A DNA stretch of 9,391 bases from an uncultured Clostridia bacterium (GTDB taxonomy: Bacteria; Bacillota; Clostridia; Christensenellales; Aristaeellaceae), in NCBI GenBank assembly GCA_946409855.1, contig CAMJXZ010000108.1, forward strand, positions 1 through 9,391, read 5' to 3'. The notes below the pieces were generated by a model. It worked only from the letters and a program-made list of their open reading frames with translations, ran no database searches and was not told the DNA's origin. The translations under genes were made by a program, and so were the position numbers. Positions 1 through 8,789 of this stretch are shown in pieces. Position 1 is the first letter of the stretch. The number at the start of each line of letters is the position of its first letter.

Positions 1-513
1 GACGAGGTGATCGGCGAGTTTGTCGCCCGGGGCTACAACATCATGAAGGGCTACTACAAGATGCCCAAGGCCACCGCCGCCGCCATCGACAAGGACGGCT
101 GGCTCCACACCGGCGACCTGGCCTGCCGCACCAAAGAAGGCAACTACCGCATCACCGGCCGGCTCAAGGACATGATCATCCGCGGCGGCGAAAACATCTA
201 CCCCAAGGAGATCGAGGAATTCATCTACACCCACCCCAAGGTCCGGGACGTGCAGGTCATCGGCGTGCCCGACCAGGCGATGGGCGAGGAGATCATGGCG
301 TGCATCATCCTCAAGGACGGCGAAACCATGACCGCCGACGAAATGAAGAAGTTCGTGCTGGACCATATGGCTAAGCACAAGGTGCCCCGGTACATCGAGT
401 TCGTCACCTCCTTCCCCATGAACGACGCCGGCAAGATCCAGAAATACCGGATGCGCGAGGAAGCGGTCAAAAAGCTGGGGCTGGAGAAAGCGGCGGGGAT
501 CGAAACAGCATGA
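1..513 (+). CDS. AMP-forming acyl-CoA synthetase (ligase), C-terminal fragment, 5' truncated by window edge
   Basis: This is the last 170 codons of an adenylate-forming enzyme that activates a carboxylic acid with ATP and transfers it to CoA in the cytoplasm. The frame is open to base 1, so the N-terminal adenylation core lies outside the window. Visible ANL-superfamily motifs, numbered within the fragment, are GWLHTGD (33-39), the hinge block GRLKDMIIRGGEN (53-65) followed by YPKEIEEF, and the C-terminal GKIQKY (144-149), whose first lysine (K145) is the usual catalytic lysine of the adenylation step. The mobile C-terminal domain therefore looks complete and functional. The GGENIYPKEIEEF block and the HPKVRDVQVIGVPD stretch resemble medium/long-chain fatty acyl-CoA ligases (FadD, YngI and ACSF2-like), but the substrate cannot be read from this part. 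The stop codon overlaps the start of the next gene, indicating an operon. Confidence 0.93.
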   Translation, partial: DEVIGEFVARGYNIMKGYYKMPKATAAAIDKDGWLHTGDLACRTKEGNYRITGRLKDMIIRGGENIYPKEIEEFIYTHPKVRDVQVIGVPDQAMGEEIMACIILKDGETMTADEMKKFVLDHMAKHKVPRYIEFVTSFPMNDAGKIQKYRMREEAVKKLGLEKAAGIETA

Positions 514-1310
514 TCATCGACAGCCATTGCCACATTTACCCCCAGGCCATCGCCCGCAAGGCGGTGGCCTCGGTGGACCGTTTTTACGACGGCCTGCCCG
601 CCAAGCCCCATGACGGGACGGCGGATACCCTGCGCGTCACCGGGCAGACGGCGGGCATCACCCGCTTTGTCGTCCACTCCGTGGCCACCACCCCCGCCCA
701 GGTGCACAGCATCAACCGCTTTATCGCGGACACCCAGCGGCAGGCGCGGGATACCTTCATCGGCCTGGGCGCCATGCATCCGGATTCCGAAACCCTGGAG
801 GAGGACCTGCGGGAGCTCGTTTCCCTGGGCCTGAACGGGGTCAAGATCCACCCGGATTTCCAGCGCTTCGAGGCGGACAGCGAAAAGGCCTGCCGGCTGT
901 ACGAGCTGTGCGAGGAACGCGGCCTGCCCGTCCTGATCCATACCGGGGACAGCCGCTACGACTACTCCAACCCCGAGCGGATCGTCCGGGTGCTCCGCGC
1001 CTTCCCCCGCCTGAAGGTCATCGGGGCGCACTTCGGGGGCTGGAGCGTCTGGGAGCGGGCCGGAAAGCTGCTGCCCGGGCACCCCAACCTCACGGTGGAT
1101 ACCTCTTCTTCCTTCCACTGGCTTTCGCCTGAGCAGGCCCTGTCCCTGATCCGCGCCTTCGGGGCGGATCATGTCATGTTCGGCACCGATTACCCCATGT
1201 GGCCGCAGCAGCCGGAGCTGGATTTTCTGAACCGCCTGCCGCTGACGGAGGAAGAACGGGAGCAGATCCTCTGGAAGACCTGCGCGGCGCTGTACCGTCT
1301 GCGGGCATGA
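510..1310 (+). CDS. Amidohydrolase family protein (amidohydrolase_2-like metal-dependent TIM-barrel hydrolase or decarboxylase)
   Basis: A 266-residue cytoplasmic TIM-barrel enzyme. It opens with MIIDSHCHIYP, giving the HxH metal pair H6/H8 at the end of the first strand. Further conserved positions are GVKIHPDF (K112, H114), LIHTGD (H144), GAHFGG (H174) and FGTDYPM (D227), the expected order of metal ligands and catalytic Asp in the amidohydrolase_2 family. The length is typical of the compact members. The family includes hydrolases and non-oxidative decarboxylases (ACMSD/resorcylate type), so the reaction is undetermined; TatD nuclease is a less likely alternative. The ATG at 510 overlaps the ligase stop in an ATGA junction. 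There is only a weak GGGG run upstream (494-498), so translation probably depends on coupling to the ligase, and a shared pathway is likely. No T-tract terminator follows. Confidence 0.9.
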   Translation: MIIDSHCHIYPQAIARKAVASVDRFYDGLPAKPHDGTADTLRVTGQTAGITRFVVHSVATTPAQVHSINRFIADTQRQARDTFIGLGAMHPDSETLEEDLRELVSLGLNGVKIHPDFQRFEADSEKACRLYELCEERGLPVLIHTGDSRYDYSNPERIVRVLRAFPRLKVIGAHFGGWSVWERAGKLLPGHPNLTVDTSSSFHWLSPEQALSLIRAFGADHVMFGTDYPMWPQQPELDFLNRLPLTEEEREQILWKTCAALYRLRA

Positions 1311-1369
1311 AGGGCCGGCGCCCCGCGCTTCCCTGATAAGCAAAAATCATCATCGGACAAAAACAGAAA

Positions 1370-1398
1370 GTGACAAACCGCCGGATTTATTGTATAAT
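1370..1398 (+). promoter_or_regulatory. Near-consensus housekeeping-sigma promoter for the Fn3-repeat gene
   Basis: The -35 element GTGACA (1370-1375) is separated by exactly 17 bases from a perfect -10 TATAAT (1393-1398). The stretch just upstream (1341-1369) is A-rich, with runs such as CAAAAA and CAAAAAC, resembling an UP element and standing out from the GC-rich surroundings. Transcription would begin near 1405, giving a leader of about 40 bases that carries the AGGAGG at 1431-1436. The position of the -10 excludes an in-frame TTG at 1390 as the translation start. Confidence 0.85.
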
Positions 1399-1430
1399 AA
1401 AATGCTCACTGATTCTCTGGTCCGCCCAGA

Positions 1431-1436
1431 AGGAGG
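1431..1436 (+). promoter_or_regulatory. Ribosome-binding site AGGAGG deciding the ATG at 1444
   Basis: A perfect AGGAGG inside GAAGGAGG lies 7 bases before the ATG at 1444. It selects this start over upstream in-frame candidates at 1390 and 1402, and the chosen start places a signal peptide exactly at the N-terminus. Confidence 0.9.
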
Positions 1437-1443
1437 TTTTCTC

Positions 1444-3210
1444 ATGAAAAAGATTTTCTGTTTCGCGTTGATCTGGCTGATGCTGTTTACGGTTTTCAGC
1501 CCGTCTTTCCCCGCCGCCGGGGTCGCCGCCGCCGAAGGCTGGAACGATTTCGACGAAGAGGAAGACATGGATTGGGACCCGGACGAGGACATCCCCGCCG
1601 GCCTGCCCAAACCGGCTGACCCGAACGCCCCGGTCGCCGGGTACGTCAGCGTTCCCGCGATGACTGTCGCCTACCAGGATCCGGAGCTGACCGTTCCGGC
1701 GGGCTATTTTGTCGCCGACGGGACCGTCTACGCCCAGTCCGTTTCCGACGTCAGCCTGATGGTCGTCTTCCTGATCAGGGGTACCGCAGAAATGGGGACG
1801 TACTACGTCCCCCGGGACAAAGTGATGGTCATTCCCGCCAGCGTCGCGGCAACCATGAAAAACACCATGAAGATGTCCAGCGCGCCGACATACGGCGACT
1901 ATCCGCTCTTCTCGGTTTCCTTCAGGATTTCCTCCGCGCCGCCCGTGTGGCAGACCGCTGCCGCCGCCAAACCGGAAGTTCCGGAAGAAGCAGCCCCTGA
2001 AGAAGTAATCCCCGAAGAAGAAGTTCCCGAAGAAATCCCTGAAAATCCTTCGGAACCCGATACCGACGCACAGGAAAACCCGGCGGAAGAAACGCCTGAG
2101 GAAGTCCCCGCCGGGGAGCCCGAGCAGGAAGCGGCATGGGAAGCCGCTCCCGCCAATCTGTCCGCCTCCCTTTCCGAAGACGGTACGAAGGTCGTCCTGA
2201 CCTGGCAGGGGAACGGCGCCGCCGGCTACCGCGTCTATGAAAAGACCGAAGAGGGCAACAGCGTCATCGGCAACGTCACCGGGGAAGAATCCTTCACCAC
2301 CAGGGACATGCAGCCCGGCGAGCACACCTTCTTTGTCCGTCCCCGGCAGGACGGCAAAAACGGCCATGCCTCCGAGCGCGTCACCATCCTGGTGCCCGTT
2401 CACTGGAAGGTGGCCCCCACCGAACTGACCGCCAGGCTCTCCGAGGACGGCACGAAGGTCGTCCTGACCTGGCACGGAAACGGCGCCGCCTCCGAATACC
2501 GCGTGTATGAAAAGACGGAAGACGGCAATACCGCCCTCGGCACGGCGTCCGGCGCGGATTCCTTCACCACCAGGGAACTGGCGCCCGGCGAATACACCTT
2601 CTTTGTCCGGTCCCGCCGGGAGAAAGCGTACGGCGCATCTTCCGACCCCGTCACCATCCTGGTGCCCGTTCACTGGAAGGTGGCGCCCGCCAATCTGTCC
2701 GCAGAGCTCTCCGAGGACGGCACGAAGGTCGTCCTGAACTGGCAGGGGAACGGCGTGGCCGCCAATTACCGCGTCTATGAAAAGACCGAGGAAGGCAATA
2801 AAGTCATCGGCAACGTCGCCGGGGAAGAAGCCTTCACCACCAGAGACCTGCAGCCCGGCGAGCACACCTTCTTCGTACGCCCCCGGCAGGACAATGAGAA
2901 CGGCCATTCCTCCGAGACCGTCACCATCCAGGTGCCCGCCCACTGGAAGGCCGCCCCGACCGGTCTTACCGCCGAACTCAGCGAAGACGGCACGAAGGTC
3001 ATCCTGACCTGGCAGGGGAACGGCATCGCCGAAGAGTACCGCGTGTACGAAAAGACGGAGGACGGCAATAAGTCCCTCGGCACGGTGACCGGCGAGGAAA
3101 CCTTCACCACCGGTGAGCTGGCTCCCGGCGAACACACCTTCTATGTCCGGGCCAAGCAGGATAAATCGTACGGCATTTCTTCCGAAACCGTCACCATTGT
3201 CGTGCCGTAA
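1444..3210 (+). CDS. Secreted multidomain protein: SH3b-like region, Pro/Glu-rich linker and four tandem fibronectin type III-like repeats
   Basis: A 588-residue exported protein of unknown function. Residues 1-30 form a Sec signal peptide (MKK, hydrophobic core, likely cleavage after AAA at 28-30). The mature N-terminus is very acidic: 12 of residues 31-49 are Asp or Glu. Residues about 66-131 have a short beta-rich pattern (GYVSVPAMTV to YYVPRDKVMVIP) resembling a bacterial SH3b domain. Residues about 177-231 are a Pro/Glu-rich linker. Four Fn3-like domains of about 90 residues follow (232-320, 321-410, 411-500, 501-588), each with SEDGTKV(V/I)L(T/N)W, YRVYEKTE, FTT, PGE(H/Y)TF(F/Y)VR and VTI. 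The chain ends just after the last domain, with no LPXTG, transmembrane anchor or catalytic domain. A surface, adhesion or scaffold role is inference. It has its own promoter and appears monocistronic. Confidence 0.9.
   Translation: MKKIFCFALIWLMLFTVFSPSFPAAGVAAAEGWNDFDEEEDMDWDPDEDIPAGLPKPADPNAPVAGYVSVPAMTVAYQDPELTVPAGYFVADGTVYAQSVSDVSLMVVFLIRGTAEMGTYYVPRDKVMVIPASVAATMKNTMKMSSAPTYGDYPLFSVSFRISSAPPVWQTAAAAKPEVPEEAAPEEVIPEEEVPEEIPENPSEPDTDAQENPAEETPEEVPAGEPEQEAAWEAAPANLSASLSEDGTKVVLTWQGNGAAGYRVYEKTEEGNSVIGNVTGEESFTTRDMQPGEHTFFVRPRQDGKNGHASERVTILVPVHWKVAPTELTARLSEDGTKVVLTWHGNGAASEYRVYEKTEDGNTALGTASGADSFTTRELAPGEYTFFVRSRREKAYGASSDPVTILVPVHWKVAPANLSAELSEDGTKVVLNWQGNGVAANYRVYEKTEEGNKVIGNVAGEEAFTTRDLQPGEHTFFVRPRQDNENGHSSETVTIQVPAHWKAAPTGLTAELSEDGTKVILTWQGNGIAEEYRVYEKTEDGNKSLGTVTGEETFTTGELAPGEHTFYVRAKQDKSYGISSETVTIVVP
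2137..3207 (+). repeat. Four tandem Fn3-coding repeats in an ABAB higher-order pattern (period about 270 bp, super-period about 540 bp)
   Basis: Repeat boundaries, taken at the Trp codon that opens each unit, fall at 2137, 2404, 2674 and 2944 (267, 270 and 270 bp apart). Units 1 and 3 share PANLS, EEGN, VIGNV, RD(M/L)QPGEH and VRPRQD; units 2 and 4 share PT.LT, EDGN, LGT, ELAPGE and K.YG.SS. The pattern implies divergence of an A-B pair followed by duplication of the pair. The bases around 2380-2416 and 2650-2686, which cover the VTILVPVHWKVAP junction, are nearly identical between copies, so the array is recent or still being homogenised. Confidence 0.93.
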
Positions 3211-3443
3211 ATCAGGCTCGCCGCCGCGCGGGCCCGGGGGGCCTTCCGGCATCCCGGAAAAACTGTCCGCGCGGCAGCCGCTTTCAAACCGGACCCATCA
3301 CCATTGACTGCGGGACATCCTGCCGTTTGTCCGGATTTCCGTCCGACGCCAAGCACAGGCTTGCATGCGCCGGACGCAGATCAGGCGCGGCGGATGTCCC
3401 GCTTTCCCACAAGCCGCACGTTCCGCCAGAATCCGATACCGAC

Positions 3444-3450
3444 AAGGAGG
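3444..3450 (+). promoter_or_regulatory. Ribosome-binding site AAGGAGG deciding the ATG at 3460
   Basis: AAGGAGG lies 9 bases before the ATG at 3460. The reading frame is open for a further 52 codons upstream (to a TTG at 3304), but that extension is unlike the enzyme family and has no ribosome-binding site, so 3460 is the start. Confidence 0.88.
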
Positions 3451-3459
3451 CATCTTCCC

Positions 3460-6963
<3,504 letters not shown>

Positions 6964-6985
6964 CGGCGCCGGCCGTGCGCGTGCA

Positions 6986-7021
6986 AAAACGCCGGGTGAT
7001 CGGATGATCACCCGGCGTTTT
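6986..7021. terminator. Bidirectional intrinsic terminator between convergent genes
   Basis: A perfect 16-bp inverted repeat, AAAACGCCGGGTGATC (6986-7001) and its complement (7006-7021), encloses the loop GGAT. On the plus strand the GC-rich stem ends in TTTT, 22 bases after the oxidoreductase stop. On the minus strand it ends in TTTTT (A-tract 6985-6989), 93 bases beyond the stop of the gene at 7115-8209. It suits termination of both converging transcripts. Confidence 0.92.
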
Positions 7022-7114
7022 GCTCTGTGGAATAAATCAGTCAGCGCAGCCCGACACATCGGATCACAGACGCGGTCCCGGCGGCCGGTTCAGCGGAACC
7101 CGCCGCTCCCGATG

Positions 7115-8209
7115 TCATCGCCTGGCGAAGGCGTTTTCATACGTAAGCAAAATCACCTGGCCGTCCGCGTCGGTGAGGGTATCGGGAACGCCGTTGGCGT
7201 CGGTATCCTCAATCCGGATCAGGACGTCGCTTTCATCCTTTTCCCTCTTTTCGCTTTCGATCACGACGCGGTATTCGCCGGTTTTCGTCAGCGCGCAGTA
7301 CCGGAGCGCCTCCTCCGCGCCGCCCAGGGGCATCGACTCGACGGTCTCTTCCTGCCCCTGATCCATGCCGGAATCCCTGCGGAGGATGGTCACGGAGCGC
7401 AGCCCGGACCCGGACGCCATGCTGAGCCAGAGCTGCGGGTCGCCGTTCTCCGCGAAACGGACGCGGAACCAGCTGAGCATTTTCGGGCTGGCGGGAACTC
7501 CCTCCGGCACCTGCGCGTCCGCGACGGCGGCCGCTTCCCGGTCCATATTCTGTTCGGTGTCCGCCAGCGAGCGCGCCGCTTCCTCATATCCGGCCTGCGT
7601 GCTTTCCATCGATACGATTTCGCCTTCCAGCATGGCCGTGATGTCCGCTATCATCCCGGCCAGCTCCGGGTCGCCGGTTTCTTCCAGCAAACCAGCGACG
7701 CCTTCCAGCGCGGCCCTGGCGTCGTCCATCGTCCGGATGGTCTCCTCAAACGCCGGCTGTTCATCGGCATTGAATCCAACGGAAGGAGCGGCGTCCTTCG
7801 GAACGTTCTCCCCCAGGATGGTCACCCGGACCGGCACAAACCGAACCCCTTCGTTTTCCCGGGCCTCCCCGTCCTGGCCCGCCAAAGCGGTCATCCCGAT
7901 GGAATAAGTCCCAGCCGGGGCATGAGAACTCACGTGAAACGAAACCACCGCCGGCAGATTGCCGGGAAAATAAAACCCGTCCTGATCCGGTAGGTCGCTT
8001 GCCGATATAAGGGTAAAGACCGCATGGTCGTAGGACAGCGCGCACAGGACCTCACCCGGATGGCCGGTACCCTCGTCCGGAAAAAAAACCACATCAATAT
8101 CGTCCCCGGGGCGGCAGACGATCGAGTCCTCCTGCGCGAAAGCGGTCCCGGGAATCAAAACGGTCAGGCACAGCGCCAGACACAGAAACAGCGCAAACGG
8201 GCGTTTCAT
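7115..8209 (-). CDS. Secreted protein with cohesin-like N-terminal domain, helical middle and Asp-rich Ca-binding-like loop
   Basis: A 364-residue exported protein that I cannot assign to a named family. Residues 1-25 are a clear signal peptide (MKRP, hydrophobic core, cleavage at AFA/QE). Residues about 27-132 alternate beta-type segments with GDDIDVVF, LCALSYDHAVFTL, AVVSFHV, AGTYSIGMTALAG and VRFVPVRVTILG, a pattern like cohesin or carbohydrate-binding beta-sandwiches. Residues about 150-232 are Ala/Glu-rich and probably helical or coiled-coil. Residues about 245-332 look beta-rich (SVTIL, GEYRVVIES). At 335-350, DTDANGVPDTLTDADG matches the DxDxNGxxDxxxDxDG spacing of thrombospondin-3-like or dockerin-like calcium loops. 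No membrane anchor or sorting signal follows. The ATG at 8209 lies 8 bases from AGGAGG; an adjacent in-frame ATG at 8212 (5 bases away) is a possible alternative. It lies 91 bases downstream of the cysteine-rich gene, in the same direction. Confidence 0.85.
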   Translation of the reverse strand: MKRPFALFLCLALCLTVLIPGTAFAQEDSIVCRPGDDIDVVFFPDEGTGHPGEVLCALSYDHAVFTLISASDLPDQDGFYFPGNLPAVVSFHVSSHAPAGTYSIGMTALAGQDGEARENEGVRFVPVRVTILGENVPKDAAPSVGFNADEQPAFEETIRTMDDARAALEGVAGLLEETGDPELAGMIADITAMLEGEIVSMESTQAGYEEAARSLADTEQNMDREAAAVADAQVPEGVPASPKMLSWFRVRFAENGDPQLWLSMASGSGLRSVTILRRDSGMDQGQEETVESMPLGGAEEALRYCALTKTGEYRVVIESEKREKDESDVLIRIEDTDANGVPDTLTDADGQVILLTYENAFARR

Positions 8210-8217
8210 CATGAAAT

Positions 8218-8223
8218 CCTCCT
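8218..8223 (-). promoter_or_regulatory. Ribosome-binding site AGGAGG for the cohesin-like protein gene
   Basis: Read on the minus strand, AGGAGG precedes two adjacent ATG codons (8212 and 8209). Spacing is 5 bases to the first and 8 to the second. It excludes the more distant in-frame ATG at 8281 and puts the signal peptide at the N-terminus. Confidence 0.88.
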
Positions 8224-8300
8224 GCCGATACCGTCCCACCGCCTGGCAAAAGCCCGGACAGATCAGCCTCATCCGATGCAAACACAGGTTCCGCCGGCGG

Positions 8301-8675
8301 TCATCTTTCCCCCGTCCGGATGAAGCGGATCAGTTCCTCCGCATCGTCAAAATCATCGTAATCGCCGACAATTCCTTCCCGGTGGTACACAACGCCCGCT
8401 TTCTCATTCCGTTCAAGACAGTTGAGCAGCTCCTCTTCCCCGTATCTTCTGGCGAACAGGGTAAACCCGTACGGCTTCACTTTGGACAGCAGCCCCTTCC
8501 GGCAGTCCGCTTCGCATTCATAGCAGTGCTCCAGCCGCTTCTCCATCGAGCACCTTCTGTTTTCGCACCAGTCCCTGTCCGGGCACTCGCCGGACCGGCA
8601 CCCGCCGCACCGCACGTTTTCGCTGCACAAACAGCACGCCAGCCCGCACCGGGCGATTCCGAGTTCTCTTTTCAT
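8301..8675 (-). CDS. DUF3795-like cysteine-rich small protein
   Basis: A 124-residue protein with 13 cysteines, 12 of them within residues 10-58: C10, C14, C15, C17, C23, C26, C31, C37, C42, C51, C54 and C58, plus C86. The opening ARCGLACCLC followed by CGGC and later CYECEADC matches the cysteine layout of DUF3795 proteins, small presumed metal or Fe-S binding proteins of unknown function that are common in anaerobes. There is no signal peptide or membrane segment, so it is probably cytoplasmic. The C-terminal third (from about 65) is mixed and acidic (GDYDDFDDAEEL). An AAGGA-type ribosome-binding site lies 4 bases before the ATG. A putative promoter lies about 85 bases upstream. It may be cotranscribed with the secreted-protein gene 91 bases downstream, although nothing in its sequence links the two functionally. 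Confidence 0.85.
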   Translation of the reverse strand: MKRELGIARCGLACCLCSENVRCGGCRSGECPDRDWCENRRCSMEKRLEHCYECEADCRKGLLSKVKPYGFTLFARRYGEEELLNCLERNEKAGVVYHREGIVGDYDDFDDAEELIRFIRTGER

Positions 8676-8759
8676 GGTTTCCTTCTTTTCGGCGCTTTTC
8701 GCCTGAATACATGATCAGGGGCAAAACCGATCTTTTTCCCTGGCGTTCCAATCATCCAT

Positions 8760-8788
8760 ACTATACAATCCGGGAGATACCCTGACAG
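8760..8788 (-). promoter_or_regulatory. Putative housekeeping-sigma promoter for the DUF3795-like gene
   Basis: On the minus strand, CTGTCA (8788-8783) and TATAGT (8765-8760) are 17 bases apart, matching the -35 at 4 of 6 and the -10 at 5 of 6 positions. The -35 starts two bases after the stop codon of the upstream foldase gene. The leader to the ATG at 8675 would be about 75-80 bases. This suggests separate transcription of the DUF3795-like gene and perhaps of the secreted gene beyond it. Confidence 0.55.
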
Positions 8789-8789
8789 A

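Noticed and set aside
1311..1340. Possible terminator (GGGC-CGGC-GCCC) after the amidohydrolase gene
   Set aside because: The stem is only 4 bp and no T-tract follows; not supportable as an intrinsic terminator.
225..1343. 372-codon open frame on the minus strand opposite the ligase and amidohydrolase
   Set aside because: It spans two well-supported plus-strand genes, is compositionally biased and has no ribosome-binding site or family motif.
1387..3252. 621-codon open frame on the minus strand opposite the Fn3 gene
   Set aside because: It is the complement of a strongly supported gene with promoter, ribosome-binding site, signal peptide and Fn3 repeats. Its length comes from repetitive GC-rich codons, and its product is a low-complexity Gly/Phe/Arg-rich string without a start signal.
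3244..3259. Hairpin TTCCGG-CATC-CCGGAA after the Fn3 gene as a terminator
   Set aside because: The 6-bp stem is followed by AAAA rather than a T-tract on the plus strand, so termination is not supported.
7004..7993. 329-codon open frame on the plus strand opposite the cohesin-like protein gene
   Set aside because: It starts inside the terminator hairpin and runs antisense to a gene with a signal peptide and perfect ribosome-binding site; its product is Arg/His/Pro-rich without motifs.
8676..8789. Terminator between the isomerase and the DUF3795-like gene
   Set aside because: Only 4-bp stems are visible (GGCG/CGCC at about 8687-8700, GATC pairs near 8713-8731) without a suitable T-tract on the minus strand.
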